Below, in pieces: positions 44,941 to 54,654 of a stretch of 64,000 bases of DNA. Below the pieces are notes generated by a model. The model was not told where the DNA came from. It saw only the letters and a list, made by a program, of their open reading frames with translations, and did not search any database. The DNA lies in NCBI RefSeq assembly GCF_000935355.1, contig NZ_JXZC01000002.1, forward strand, positions 459,516 to 523,515, in the 5' to 3' direction. The stretch comes from Rossellomorea aquimaris (GTDB lineage Bacteria > Bacillota > Bacilli > Bacillales > Bacillaceae_B). Positions within the stretch are counted from its first letter, which is position 1. Every line of letters starts with the position of its first letter. The translations under genes and the position numbers were made by a program.

Positions 44941-47900
44941 TTATTGTGCCAAAAGTGATTCAACCACCGAATCAGATACGGCTCCTTCTCCACCAAGAAT
45001 ATAATACATATCGGTGACCGGAGCGAACGTAGAAAGGGTATCCATCGTTGTAAACTGTGCCTCTCTCGGATGAGTCAATACGACGGGATTACCTTCTGCA
45101 GCTGCCAGTGCAGAACCAGCCAATGCATCTGGGTAGTTCTTGCCTGTTGCGATGAATGGTGTCGTCATGTTCAATTCACCTGCGAAGTAGTGGATGATGC
45201 TGCTATTCGTTTCATAACGGTCACTTCCACTTAAACGCTCATAGTTCATGAACTCCTCAGCTACCATTTCCGGGATGGCAGACTCACCACCGATTACGTA
45301 GAACTGCTCAAACATGCTCTCTTCCATATAGCTGCGAACAGATTCCGGTGTTCCGCTTTTCTTTGTTAATAATATCGGCATTTCCAGGGAAGCCGCTATC
45401 GGGGCAATGGAAAGGGCGTCCGCGAAGCTTTGGCCCGTTGCCACGACTGCTCGATCAGTGAAACCTAACTCTTCAGCGATCTTTACGGATGTTTCATAGC
45501 GATCGGCTCCTGAGATGCGTGAAATCGTCTTAACCCCTAAATCCTTCACTTCTTTCTCGACATTGGCCGAAATGACCGATTTCCCTCCGACGAGAACCAC
45601 CTTTTTCACTTTCAGGCGTTTCAGTTCGTCCTTCACCGACTGAGGAAGGGTTGTAGTATTGGTTAACAATAACGGTGCATTGTGGTGATAAGCAAGAGGT
45701 GTGGCGCTTAGTGCATCCGGGTAATTACCCCCTGTTGCAATGACCGCTACATCCGATTGCTCCCAGCCTTTACTTGAAATCTTCACGGCCGTTTCATAAC
45801 GATCGGCTCCAAAGATCCTCTCCGTGCCGATATTTGCTTGATCGATACCAGTGACGGCACTTAAGGCATCCAATCTTCCCCAGCCGGATACAGTATCATA
45901 TCCTGGAAGAACCAGTTCTGCTGGGTACGGATACTCATCTTCATAATAATAGCCGTTACCCGGGTTATCCTCTTCGTCGAAGGTAATATCGACAGCTGTT
46001 CTTGTTAACACTCTTTCAACTTGAGCCGGTGTTAACGCGGCATCATGGGAAAGCAGCAAACCAGCAACTGCCGCCACGTGAGGAGTGGCCATGGACGTTC
46101 CACTCATATAGCTGACGTTTCCATCCGGAACAAGGCTCGGGATATTCGTTCCCGGTGCAACCAGGTCGATCCCGCTTCCAAAGTTTGAGTAGTCAGATAC
46201 AAGGTCCATATTATTCGTCGCTCCAACAGAAACCACATACTTTGATGAACCAGGGTAAGAAATTTCTTCCATCCCATCATTACCTGTAGCCGCTACAACG
46301 GTCACCCCGTGGTCATGAGCATATTTAAGAGCATACTCAATCACACGGCTATATGATCCGCCAAGACTTAAGTTAATGACCTGGGCTCCGTGATCGACTG
46401 CATATTTGATCCCGTAAGCGATTTGTTCTGTATCACCGCTTCCGGATGCATCAAGCACTTTAACAGGAAGGATCTTTGTGTGAGGATTGATTCCTGCCAT
46501 GGAATAGTGATTATTCGCTTCTGCTGCGATGATTCCGGATACATGGGTCCCATGACCGTGATCATCCATTGCATCTGAATTGCGGCCAACAAAATTATAG
46601 CCATCATTAGTCAATACAGTACTGCTCAGATCTGCAAGCGTGTGGTCTACGCCCGTATCCACTACAGCAATGACCGTATCTTCAAGATCTTTTTCTTTCA
46701 GAAGCTCCTGAAGCTGTTCGTACTGAATATCGGCATCTGGGGTACCGCCGTTGTCCCCATTATTCTTAAGTGACCACTGATAAGGATATTGAGCATCGGA
46801 AGACAGAGCTTTATATTGTTGGATTGGTTCAACAAACTCGACTTCAGGCAGCTTTGCAATCTCTTTTGAAGTAGTTTTTAAGGATGCTGTAGAGACTTTA
46901 CCAGAAGCGTTTCCATCTACTTCTACTACATACATATTTGAGAAGAAAGAATCCTTCGCCTTTAACGGGGAAATGGATTCAACACCCATTGATTTTGTTT
47001 TCCCTTGGATACTGGCTGCATCTTTATTATCTTTTAATTTTACGATTAAACGGGTTTCATCACTGGCAGCCTTAATAGGGGAAAGCCCCGCTTTAGCCAA
47101 GATGGAAGAAGCCGTTTTATTCGTCAGATTCGAAATTCCGACACTTTTACCTGTGTTTTCAATATTCTCCTGGATAAATGCAGGAGTCGATTCCAGTGCA
47201 TGGTTGTACAGAGAATTGATCGCATTCTGGTCTTCTTTCGTGATTTTGTAGGAGCTTGCACTGCCATTCGCTGCTACATCGGCAAACAGGTCCTTTAATT
47301 GAACAAGATCACGGTAAACACTGTCTCGCAGCGTTTTGCTGAACACCATTTTCGAACTGATGAATGGAGCCGCTTTGTAGTAAAGAGCCGATAAATCCTG
47401 ACCTTTTTCCGTTTTTGCCAAGACCGTTTCACGAACGGTACGTAAATCTCTTAAGATACTTTTTCCATTTTCCCTTTCTTTCGTGCTTAACTCCGCTGGA
47501 CATTCCTCTGCGATGGCTTCATCAGAAGGAGGCAGCGTAACACCATCATAGCTGATCGTGTAAGGAGTCACCATATCTTCAAACTCTTCTTCGAACTCTG
47601 GATATTCTTCTTCCATACCATAAGACTCGATCTTGATATAATAAGGGCCTACCCAGGAAATCGGGAAGTCGATGATCGCTGGTTCATCTTGATAGGAATA
47701 GCTCATATAACGCTCAAAAGCGCGATTATCGATGGCATTTTCCAGACTGGAATAAACCGTCACATTGATTTCTGATTCTGATTGAAGCTTCACTCGTAAA
47801 TGAGTATAGTCGGTGATTTCCCTTTCAGAAGGATCGACCTTATACCAATGAACATTTTCAGAGACATCGAATTCCCCGTCGACCGGTGTCCCGATCGTCA

Positions 47901-48021
47901 ACGTTCCTTCCTCATTGGGTACACCAGACTCTTCCGCCCCCGCTTCCATCACGGAAAACTGGCTGAAGATCAACGAAAAGACGAAAGCCAAAGCTACGAA
48001 ACTACGAATCTTCTTTTTCAT
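44941..48021 (-). CDS. Secreted subtilase with three cell-wall-binding-2 repeats
   Basis: A 1026-residue secreted serine protease. Signal peptide about 1-28, a beta domain (about 30-160), a helical spacer, an inhibitor-I9-like pro-region (about 320-395), the S8 catalytic domain with D in VVDTGVDH (about 453), H in DDHGHGTHVSG (about 492) and S in SGTSMATPHVA (about 641), then three PF04122 repeats (about 745-1026). The repeats would hold the protease on the wall. I used the ATG at 48019-48021, five bases after GGAGG. It ends in the same LGGEGAVS motif as the proteins at 30423 and 57601. Monocistronic. Confidence 0.92.
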   Translation of the reverse strand: MKKKIRSFVALAFVFSLIFSQFSVMEAGAEESGVPNEEGTLTIGTPVDGEFDVSENVHWYKVDPSEREITDYTHLRVKLQSESEINVTVYSSLENAIDNRAFERYMSYSYQDEPAIIDFPISWVGPYYIKIESYGMEEEYPEFEEEFEDMVTPYTISYDGVTLPPSDEAIAEECPAELSTKERENGKSILRDLRTVRETVLAKTEKGQDLSALYYKAAPFISSKMVFSKTLRDSVYRDLVQLKDLFADVAANGSASSYKITKEDQNAINSLYNHALESTPAFIQENIENTGKSVGISNLTNKTASSILAKAGLSPIKAASDETRLIVKLKDNKDAASIQGKTKSMGVESISPLKAKDSFFSNMYVVEVDGNASGKVSTASLKTTSKEIAKLPEVEFVEPIQQYKALSSDAQYPYQWSLKNNGDNGGTPDADIQYEQLQELLKEKDLEDTVIAVVDTGVDHTLADLSSTVLTNDGYNFVGRNSDAMDDHGHGTHVSGIIAAEANNHYSMAGINPHTKILPVKVLDASGSGDTEQIAYGIKYAVDHGAQVINLSLGGSYSRVIEYALKYAHDHGVTVVAATGNDGMEEISYPGSSKYVVSVGATNNMDLVSDYSNFGSGIDLVAPGTNIPSLVPDGNVSYMSGTSMATPHVAAVAGLLLSHDAALTPAQVERVLTRTAVDITFDEEDNPGNGYYYEDEYPYPAELVLPGYDTVSGWGRLDALSAVTGIDQANIGTERIFGADRYETAVKISSKGWEQSDVAVIATGGNYPDALSATPLAYHHNAPLLLTNTTTLPQSVKDELKRLKVKKVVLVGGKSVISANVEKEVKDLGVKTISRISGADRYETSVKIAEELGFTDRAVVATGQSFADALSIAPIAASLEMPILLTKKSGTPESVRSYMEESMFEQFYVIGGESAIPEMVAEEFMNYERLSGSDRYETNSSIIHYFAGELNMTTPFIATGKNYPDALAGSALAAAEGNPVVLTHPREAQFTTMDTLSTFAPVTDMYYILGGEGAVSDSVVESLLAQ

Positions 48022-48154
48022 TAGAACCTCCACTATGTTATAAAATGAACTACAGAATCTATTAAACCACAGAATGCATAAATTGGAAATATATTATATT
48101 TATAGGAAAAATATAGGATACTATTAGTGGTATACCTGATCAAGAAACAAATAA

Positions 48155-48193
48155 AGAGCCAGCCCCTGTTCACGATGAACAGGGGCTGGCTCT
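48155..48193 (-). terminator. Terminator of the TRAP transporter operon
   Basis: Eighteen-base perfect arms AGAGCCAGCCCCTGTTCA (48155-48172) and TGAACAGGGGCTGGCTCT (48176-48193) with a three-base loop; the minus strand continues TTATTTG. Confidence 0.9.
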
Positions 48194-48202
48194 ATCAAAA
48201 AT

Positions 48203-48218
48203 GGAGGTCCGTCCCTCC
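48203..48218. repeat. GGAGGTCCGTCCCTCC repeat abutting the dctM stop
   Basis: A copy of the GAGGGACGGACCTC element lies directly against the TAA of dctM (48219-48221). It is part of the family at 4986, 24506, 40184 and 44101. Confidence 0.8.
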
Positions 48219-49499
48219 TTATAATTGGGTCAGGAACATGGACAGGGCCGGGAAGTAGGTGATGAGTAACAGGTCAAATACCATGACGACGATGAATGGG
48301 GTGACGGCCCGGATCAGTTTATCGTAGGAGACATCTGCGATTCCTTTTACGATAAAGAGGTCCAGTCCCACTGGAGGCGTGATCAATCCGATGGAAAGAT
48401 TCACAACCATGACGACTCCGAAGAATACAGGGTCGATCCCCACTCCCATGGCAATTGGCAGGAGCAGCGGCGTCAAGATCGTAATCGCGGCAGAAGCGTT
48501 CAAGAAGCAGCCTGCGATGAAGAAAATGACATTGAACATGAGTAAGATGAGTAACTTATTATCCGAGATGCTTGTCACAAGCTGGGTCAGTTGCTGCGGA
48601 ATCTGTTCTGCCGTCAATAACCAACCGAATAAGTTGGCCGCTGCGATGATGAATACGACCATCGCTGTCATCTTACCGGCTCTAAGGAATGATTCGGGTA
48701 TGTCCTTCCAATCCATATCTTTGTACACAAATTTATTAATAATGAACGCATACGCTGCAGCTGCAGCACCCGCTTCGGTCGGGGTGAAGATCCCTCCGCG
48801 GATTCCGAAAATGATGATCAGCGGCAGGACGAGTGCAAGTGCCCCTTCGAATAAGGTACGTCTAAACGTAGTGAATTCAAACTTCCCTGCTTCTTCGGAA
48901 TAGTTATTCTTCCTTGTGATCCAATAATTCAACATCATGATGGAAAGACCGATGATGATTCCCGGGACAATCCCTGCCGTAAATAGATCCCCGATCGATA
49001 CCCCCGCAGTGACGCCATATACGATCATTGGAATGGAAGGGGGAATAACCACTGCAATCGTCCCTGCACTTGCTACCGTAGCAGCAGCGAAGCCTTTGTC
49101 ATATCCTTTCTGCTCCATCATGGGAATCATCATTTTCCCGACTGCAGCCGTATCAGCTGCCCCTGAACCTGAAATCCCTGCAAAAAACATACTCGTCAGC
49201 GTAGATACCTGTGCCAGGCCAGCACGTATCCAGCCGACCGTCGCAAAGGCAAAGGCCGCAATCCTCCGCCCCATGCTTCCCGACATCATGAACTCTCCTG
49301 TCAGCATAAAGAACGGGATGGCGAGTAGCGGAAATGAATCCGTCGATGTGATCAACCTCTGAGGAATGACTTCCAGCGGTACATAATAAATACTTGCCAT
49401 GAATCCGGCTACGGAAGCCCAGATGAGAGAAATGGCGATCGGGACTCCTATCAGCATTAATAAAAACAGAATACCAAGAGCTACTATGGCAACGGTCAT
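48219..49499 (-). CDS. slcG: TRAP transporter large permease (DctM), probable sulfolactate uptake
   Basis: A 426-residue DctM-type permease with about 12 membrane helices and the family patterns PPSIPMIVYGV and LITPPVGLDLFIVKGI. It works with the small subunit and binding protein as a sodium-driven importer of carboxylates. GGGGGAG precedes the ATG, and it follows dctQ by 18 bp. TRAP systems (SlcHFG) are associated with sulfolactate catabolism in other bacteria; the assignment here rests on the linked suyAB genes and the shared operator. Confidence 0.88.
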   Translation of the reverse strand: MTVAIVALGILFLLMLIGVPIAISLIWASVAGFMASIYYVPLEVIPQRLITSTDSFPLLAIPFFMLTGEFMMSGSMGRRIAAFAFATVGWIRAGLAQVSTLTSMFFAGISGSGAADTAAVGKMMIPMMEQKGYDKGFAAATVASAGTIAVVIPPSIPMIVYGVTAGVSIGDLFTAGIVPGIIIGLSIMMLNYWITRKNNYSEEAGKFEFTTFRRTLFEGALALVLPLIIIFGIRGGIFTPTEAGAAAAAYAFIINKFVYKDMDWKDIPESFLRAGKMTAMVVFIIAAANLFGWLLTAEQIPQQLTQLVTSISDNKLLILLMFNVIFFIAGCFLNASAAITILTPLLLPIAMGVGIDPVFFGVVMVVNLSIGLITPPVGLDLFIVKGIADVSYDKLIRAVTPFIVVMVFDLLLITYFPALSMFLTQL

Positions 49500-49517
49500 A
49501 CGATCTCCCCCTTTTCT

Positions 49518-50096
49518 TTAACTTATATTTGTTTGCTGCTGAACTTCTTCTACCTTCATCGCATCTTGGACGTCGACTTTTCCCTGTCTCACCTCATAGA
49601 TATTGTTTACGGAGTGGATAAGACAGAAGATGGAGCTGATCAGTACTGTTACATAAATGAACGTCATGTTGATCCCCATCGCCGGGGAGATTTGCAGATT
49701 CGTATATTGGAGGATCCTGCCGCCAAAAACGATGAGGAAAAGAAACAGGGCTGAGTTTACCGCTTCCATAAAATAATGAAGATACTTTTTTGGTTTTTCA
49801 GATAAGTAATGATGCAGGATTTCTACTTGGGCATGACCTTTTGCTTTATATACAATCCCTATCCCCAAAAATACAATCCATACAAATAAATAACGAATGA
49901 GTTCTTCCGCCCATGTCAGGTTGAAGACGGAAAAGTCAACCATAGGCAAAGCTTCATTTAAGAATGTGCTTTGAAGAACAAACCGGGAAAAAACCTGATA
50001 AACCGTGGTGACAAACGCAATCATAAAGAACCCTATCATAATCCACCGACTGATCCGATCCACCCTATTACTCAAATGAGAGATGAACTGTTTCAA
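49518..50096 (-). CDS. slcF: TRAP transporter small permease (DctQ)
   Basis: A 192-residue four-helix DctQ protein (helices near 20-40, 65-85, 105-125 and 140-160), with the typical WAEELIRYLFVWIVFLG segment. The start is a TTG at 50094-50096, preceded by GGGGG. It lies 14 bp after dctP and 18 bp before dctM, so the three form one operon. It bridges DctM and the binding protein. The substrate is inferred from the cluster. Confidence 0.87.
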   Translation of the reverse strand: MKQFISHLSNRVDRISRWIMIGFFMIAFVTTVYQVFSRFVLQSTFLNEALPMVDFSVFNLTWAEELIRYLFVWIVFLGIGIVYKAKGHAQVEILHHYLSEKPKKYLHYFMEAVNSALFLFLIVFGGRILQYTNLQISPAMGINMTFIYVTVLISSIFCLIHSVNNIYEVRQGKVDVQDAMKVEEVQQQTNIS

Positions 50097-50110
50097 TGTG
50101 TAGCCCCCTT

Positions 50111-51109
50111 TTATTCCCGTAGACTTTCGATCTTTTCAAATAACTCTTTTCCAATGGATGCTTCAAACTCCTTGTAAACAGGTTCGACTGCTTTTCTGAA
50201 TGACTCTCTGTCAGGGTTTTCCTCGATTTGGATGTCTGTCTTCTTTAAATCCTCGAGAAGTTTCTCTTCGTCTTCAAGGGCTACCTGGCGTTCATATAGG
50301 ACGGCTTCTTTTGCAGCTTCATCGACCACTTCTTGTAGATTTTCAGGGAGGGTGTCAAAGGTTGTTTTACTCATGATGAATACGGCTGCATCGTAGTTGT
50401 GGGCGGTCAGGGATAAGTGTTGTTGGACTTCATTGAATTTATTAAGGTAAATCTGGGCCAGTGGATTTTCTTGGCCGTCAACCACATGCTGCTCTAAAGC
50501 CGTATACAATTCACCGAAAGGGATGGGGACGGGAGTGGAATCAAGTGCTTTGATGAAAGAAATATACGGTGGTGATTCTTGGACACGGAGCTTCAAATTC
50601 GCTGCATCAGCACTGGTTTTAATCGGTTTCTTATTATTCGTCATATGCCTCCAGCCGTTTTCCATATATCCGAGATTAATGAGTCCCCTATTCTCCAGGT
50701 CGGAAGCGATATCGTCCCCGATCTCGCCATCCAGCACTTTGAAAGCATGTTCCCTGCTTTCAAATAGGTATGGAAGATTGAGAAGATTGAACTTCGGCGC
50801 AAAGTTGGTGACAGGAGCCACTGAACCGATGTGGAAATGTATGGATCCGATCTGGGCGCCTTCGATTTGATCACGGCCGTTCCCTAACTGACTGCTCGGG
50901 AAAATATCGATTTGAATCTTCCCATCTGATTTTTCTTCTACGAGCTCTTTAAATTTTAACGCCCCTTTGTGATAAGGATGCGTTTCCGTCTGTAAATGCC
51001 CTAGCCTCAGGACATATTCTGCAGATCGTTCATTTCCTTTTGCCATGTTTGAACATCCACTCACCAGGATCATCATGATGATGGTCAGAAATGCCATGTA
51101 CTTTTTCAT
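50111..51109 (-). CDS. slcH: TRAP transporter substrate-binding lipoprotein (DctP)
   Basis: A 332-residue binding protein. The lipobox is LVSGC near residue 19. The mature protein shows the DctP features: LRLGHLQTETHPYHKGALKF near the start and LRVQESPPYISFIKALDSTP, which holds the carboxylate-binding arginine. AGGAGGG precedes the ATG at 51107-51109. It heads the dctPQM operon and has a strong promoter with the cluster operator (51360-51378). Ligand inferred: 3-sulfolactate or a related C3/C4 acid. Confidence 0.88.
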   Translation of the reverse strand: MKKYMAFLTIIMMILVSGCSNMAKGNERSAEYVLRLGHLQTETHPYHKGALKFKELVEEKSDGKIQIDIFPSSQLGNGRDQIEGAQIGSIHFHIGSVAPVTNFAPKFNLLNLPYLFESREHAFKVLDGEIGDDIASDLENRGLINLGYMENGWRHMTNNKKPIKTSADAANLKLRVQESPPYISFIKALDSTPVPIPFGELYTALEQHVVDGQENPLAQIYLNKFNEVQQHLSLTAHNYDAAVFIMSKTTFDTLPENLQEVVDEAAKEAVLYERQVALEDEEKLLEDLKKTDIQIEENPDRESFRKAVEPVYKEFEASIGKELFEKIESLRE

Positions 51110-51359
51110 GTAACACCCTCCTACTAACAAAAATGTAAGCCCTTACAATTTTTTCTGTAGATGAATTGATTACATTCTAGATGAAAAATTTCAGTAAAAG
51201 TCATGACATGGCCATCATCATGACTTCTTCAACTCCAAGGGGTGACAACGTTTAACCTACTAAAGGAATTCCATGCTATGTATTCTTGTCTCTCCATGCC
51301 AAGTCCTTCCCGTTTGAAAGAAATGGGACTTAGGGAACACAGCAGCATTGTCTGCATTT

Positions 51360-51416
51360 AGGTACAGTCACCCAACCACTACCACTTATTTTATTTTCAA
51401 TTTTCAAAAAAATCAA
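51360..51416 (-). promoter_or_regulatory. dctP promoter and operator 1
   Basis: On the minus strand TTGATT (51411-51416), a 17-bp spacer and TAAAAT (51388-51393). Nine bases downstream is the 19-bp dyad at 51360-51378, TGGTTGGGTGACTGTACCT, which would cover the start of transcription. Confidence 0.75.
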
Positions 51417-51447
51417 TACTTTTTCGAGATTTACAGAAAAATAATCA

Positions 51448-51505
51448 TTGAATGAAGACATTATTAATGGTTTAATTAAATTATATTGGTTGGGTCACTG
51501 TACCA
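51448..51505 (+). promoter_or_regulatory. yeiH promoter and operator 2
   Basis: TTGAAT (51448-51453), a 17-bp spacer and TTTAAT (51471-51476), followed ten bases later by TGGTTGGGTCACTGTACCA (51487-51505). It mirrors the divergent dctP arrangement. Confidence 0.75.
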
Positions 51506-51543
51506 TTCGTCTAAATTTTTTATGAATTAAAGGGGGTTTTGAA

Positions 51544-52608
51544 GTGAGTCCAATTGGAGCCGCAAAGACGAAAGAATCGTCCATTTCCTTGGAATCCAGA
51601 AAGATGCGTAAATCATTACAATTGAAAAAGGGATGGATGAAAGGGGTCATCTTGACATTAGTACTTGCTTTACTTGCGGGGATTGTAGCCGAATATCCCG
51701 TTTTCTCCGTCATGGGTGTGATGATCATTTCCATTCTTCTCGGGATGAGCTGGAAAGGATTGATGGAGGTCCCTGCAGACGCAGCGCCTGGAATCACCTT
51801 CAGCAGCAAAATTCTACTGAGGGCCGGAATCATTCTGATGGGATTGAGATTAAACTTTGAACAAATCCTTTCTGCAGGTTTCTCGATTGTGATCATCGAT
51901 GTGGTGGTCATCGTGTTCACCTTGGTTTTCATGATGTATCTCGGAAAGCTTCTGTCCATTGATCGTCACCTCTCTACTTTAATTGCAGTCGGAACGGCCG
52001 TATGCGGAGCTGCAGCCATCGTCGCCGTTGCGCCGCTTATAGGGGCAAAAAAGGAACTCACTGCTATTTCAGTGGCCTTCATTGCCATCATGGGGACGAT
52101 CGTTACGATATTCTATACGTTTCTTTACCCTGTACTCGGTTTCACTCCGTATGAATATGGGGTGTTGACAGGTTCAACCCTGCACGAGCTTGCCCACGTG
52201 ATCGCAGCCGCTGCCCCGGGTGGCGACGTCAGCAGCGATACAGCCATACTTGTTAAGCTTGGGAGAGTTGCCCTTCTTATTCCTGTTGCCATTATATTAG
52301 GGTCCATGTTTTCTAAAAAAAGAGGGAATGCCTCTGTACAAAAGCGGACAATCAAAGACCTGCCCGTTCCTTGGTTCATTTTCGGATTCCTGTTCATGTG
52401 CTTAATCAATACTGTCGGAATCCTTCCTGACACATTTACACAAATGCTCATTGCATTGAGTATTTTACTATTATCCATGGCCATGGCGGGTCTTGGCCTT
52501 AGCGTCAACTTCGCGGAATTCAAGAAACTAAGTTCTAAGGTGCTCGTAACTGGTGTCGCAGGATCTTTTGCATTGATCCTATTGGGTATTCTCCTTACTA
52601 AGTTGTAA
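51544..52608 (+). CDS. yeiH: YeiH-family putative sulfate/sulfite exporter
   Basis: A 354-residue membrane protein of the UPF0324/YeiH family, with about ten hydrophobic segments, an N-terminal charged extension of about 30 residues, and the conserved CGAAAIVAVAPLIGAKK and GSTLHELAHVIAA motifs. The start is a GTG seven bases after GGGGG. YeiH-like proteins are annotated as sulfate exporters; in this cluster it would remove the sulfite or sulfate released by SuyAB. It diverges from dctPQM and shares their operator type. Function is inferred. Confidence 0.8.
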   Translation: MSPIGAAKTKESSISLESRKMRKSLQLKKGWMKGVILTLVLALLAGIVAEYPVFSVMGVMIISILLGMSWKGLMEVPADAAPGITFSSKILLRAGIILMGLRLNFEQILSAGFSIVIIDVVVIVFTLVFMMYLGKLLSIDRHLSTLIAVGTAVCGAAAIVAVAPLIGAKKELTAISVAFIAIMGTIVTIFYTFLYPVLGFTPYEYGVLTGSTLHELAHVIAAAAPGGDVSSDTAILVKLGRVALLIPVAIILGSMFSKKRGNASVQKRTIKDLPVPWFIFGFLFMCLINTVGILPDTFTQMLIALSILLLSMAMAGLGLSVNFAEFKKLSSKVLVTGVAGSFALILLGILLTKL

Positions 52609-52630
52609 GCGCTACTAAATATTTCACTAG

Positions 52631-52744
52631 AGGTTGAGCCACTCGACATGGTACACTGAATATACAGAATAATACCTGTCATGACATGTATCTATTCATA
52701 TGAGAATCAGAAAAATGATAAGTCTAAGAAGGTTGAGCAAACCT
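52631..52744 (+). promoter_or_regulatory. Degenerate operators upstream of the gntR gene
   Basis: AGGTTGAGCCACTCGACAT (52631-52649) matches the cluster dyad TGGTTGRGTSACYCAACCA at about 14 of 19 positions, and AGGTTGAGCAAACCT (52730-52744) is a related short dyad. They could mediate autoregulation; both are weaker than the four main sites. Confidence 0.4.
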
Positions 52745-52784
52745 GATGACAGCTACCATTTCACAGATGGATAGGGGCGATTGT

Positions 52785-53483
52785 ATGCAATTAAATCGAA
52801 AAGGCATATCTGAACAAGTGGCAGATAGCATAAAAAAGAAAATACAAGATGGAGAATTCAAAGTCGGAGACAAAATTCCCGGGGAACGGGAAATGGGGAT
52901 CGAGCTTTCCGTCAGCCGGAATACGGTGAGGGAAGCATATAAGATCCTGGAAGCTTACGGCTATATCACAGCAAAGCACGGAACAGGTGTATTCGTTGCC
53001 GCACCTGAACATCAGATTCAAAAAATGACAGAAGCCTTCTTTGTATCTTCTGATCAGATTAATGATTTCTTCTCCGTACGTAAGATTCTCGAAGAATGGA
53101 CGGTCAAATGGTCCATTGAAAATTCCAACGAAGAGCAATTCCGTGAATTGGAGCACATCCTTGAAGAAGCCAATGAGATCCTCGGCGCCGGCGAAGTGAA
53201 TCATGAAAGGCTGGCAGAGCTTGACCATAAATTCCATTTAACTTTAGCGAACAATTCTAATAACATTGTTCTCATCCGAATCATGAATTTCCTTATTGAC
53301 CTTCTATCGGAATCACGTACCAAGTCGATCCAAATTCCCGGCAGAGCCATACAGTCTGTCCAGGAGCATGCCAAGATACTGGAAGCCATGAAACAAAACA
53401 ATATTAATCTGGCCCAGAAATATATGAAAGAACATATAGAGAGCGTGGAACATTCCATCAAGGAAAATATAGATTCCCTCTAA
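52785..53483 (+). CDS. FadR-type GntR regulator of the sulfolactate cluster
   Basis: A 232-residue regulator with a winged helix (about 1-72, PGEREMGIELSVSRNTVREAYKIL) and a C-terminal all-helical FCD domain (about 80-225) containing metal-binding-type Asp/His residues (LAELDHKFHLTLA, VQEHAKIL). I chose the ATG at 52785, seven bases after AGGGG; the ATG at 52746 has no good site. FCD regulators bind palindromes with TGGT/ACCA ends, as found at the four promoters here. The likely effector is sulfolactate, sulfopyruvate or another organic acid. Confidence 0.85.
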   Translation: MQLNRKGISEQVADSIKKKIQDGEFKVGDKIPGEREMGIELSVSRNTVREAYKILEAYGYITAKHGTGVFVAAPEHQIQKMTEAFFVSSDQINDFFSVRKILEEWTVKWSIENSNEEQFRELEHILEEANEILGAGEVNHERLAELDHKFHLTLANNSNNIVLIRIMNFLIDLLSESRTKSIQIPGRAIQSVQEHAKILEAMKQNNINLAQKYMKEHIESVEHSIKENIDSL

Positions 53484-53493
53484 CCTTACATTG

Positions 53494-53530
53494 AAAGAGC
53501 CGGCTTCCTCACCCTGGAAGCCGGCTCTTT
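53494..53530. terminator. Bidirectional terminator between gntR and comC
   Basis: AAAGAGCCGGCTTCC (53494-53508) and GGAAGCCGGCTCTTT (53516-53530) are perfect complements with a seven-base loop. It lies between two converging genes and starts 4 bp after the comC stop on the minus strand. Confidence 0.9.
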
Positions 53531-53534
53531 TGTG

Positions 53535-54611
53535 TTAGTTGTTGATAGGTTGTTGAGAAGACAATGGGGAAGGGAATTCAACTCCAAATTGGCTGCCTAA
53601 TGATTGCAGCTCATCCGATACACTTTGGGATAATTGTACTCCTTCCAGCTGACGTTTATCCCGCTCCCGTTTCCTTCTTTCCCCCGGATAGCGGATTTCA
53701 TCGTTCCCAGGTGCTTTCGGGACAGCTTTCATCTCTACTAATAAGCTTTTAATAGAGTCAAAGAATACATTTAGGTTCATGAATTTTTCTATGTCCATCA
53801 GAATGAAAAAGTGACCCACATTTGCGTTTTCCTTTTCCCCATCCTCATAAATACTCTTCACATGCGGCCCGAATGCCGCCCCCGTCAAGAGGCCCGTAAG
53901 GATTTCGACGGCCAGTGCCAGGGCTGATCCCTTTGCTCCTCCTAAAGGCAGGACAGAACCGTTCAAAGCCGCTTTGGGATCATTGGTCGGTTCCCCTTTT
54001 TCATCGATCGCCCATCCATCCGGTATCGTCTGTCCTTGTTTCTCCGCTAAAATGATTTTTCCCCTTGCTACAATGCTTGTCGATAAATCGATAATGACAG
54101 GTTGATCATCCCCCGTAGGAAAACCAAATGCCATGGGGTTCGTGCCAAAGAAAGCTTCCTTCCCTCCCCACGGAGCTATACCCGGGGGCGAGTTTGTGAA
54201 ACCGATACAAGCAAGATTCTGTTCACAAGCCAGTTGACAAAAATATGAGGCTGTCCCGAAGTGATTACTATTTTTAATCGCAATGGCTGTTACACCGCTC
54301 TGTTTTGCCATTTCGATTCCTTTATTTATCGCCTTATAGCTGATGACATGACCTAGCCCATTATCACCGTTCACTACGAGAACAGAAGGACTTCTTTGCT
54401 CCATCTGGATGGATGGATTCAGGTTGATCCTTTGATCGCTGAAGCGCTTAGCATAGATGGGAAGCCTGCTGATACCATGACTATCCACCCCTTCTAAATT
54501 AGCCCTTAAAAGGGATTCAGAGACGACTGCAGCATGCTCCTCCATCATCCCCATTTCCTCTAACAGTGTCTTACAAAATTGTCGTAAATCAGATTCAGCA
54601 TACGTAGTCAT
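53535..54611 (-). CDS. comC: Malate/L-lactate dehydrogenase-family oxidoreductase, probable (R)-sulfolactate dehydrogenase
   Basis: A 358-residue protein of the LDH2/MDH2 family. The catalytic histidine is H45 in GVDSHGISRLPIY, and the NADH-binding segment is around KNSNHFGTASYFCQLA and PWGGKEAFFGTNPMAFGFP. The start at 54609-54611 follows AAGGAG with six-base spacing; upstream in-frame ATGs are unsupported. It is separated from suyB by 78 bp containing a hairpin. ComC of sulfolactate degraders is (R)-specific and interconverts (R)-sulfolactate and sulfopyruvate; the family also covers malate and ureidoglycolate dehydrogenases, so the assignment depends on suyAB linkage. The symbol is unrelated to competence comC. 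Confidence 0.75.
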   Translation of the reverse strand: MTTYAESDLRQFCKTLLEEMGMMEEHAAVVSESLLRANLEGVDSHGISRLPIYAKRFSDQRINLNPSIQMEQRSPSVLVVNGDNGLGHVISYKAINKGIEMAKQSGVTAIAIKNSNHFGTASYFCQLACEQNLACIGFTNSPPGIAPWGGKEAFFGTNPMAFGFPTGDDQPVIIDLSTSIVARGKIILAEKQGQTIPDGWAIDEKGEPTNDPKAALNGSVLPLGGAKGSALALAVEILTGLLTGAAFGPHVKSIYEDGEKENANVGHFFILMDIEKFMNLNVFFDSIKSLLVEMKAVPKAPGNDEIRYPGERRKRERDKRQLEGVQLSQSVSDELQSLGSQFGVEFPSPLSSQQPINN

Positions 54612-54654
54612 TTTCTGCTCCTTCTCATTCATAATGTTTTCCCCGTAAACATGG

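Noticed and set aside
53535..54611. Naming the LDH2/MDH2-family gene as malate or ureidoglycolate dehydrogenase
   Set aside because: The family is broad; position next to suyAB with a shared transcript favours sulfolactate dehydrogenase, though biochemistry is needed to exclude the others.
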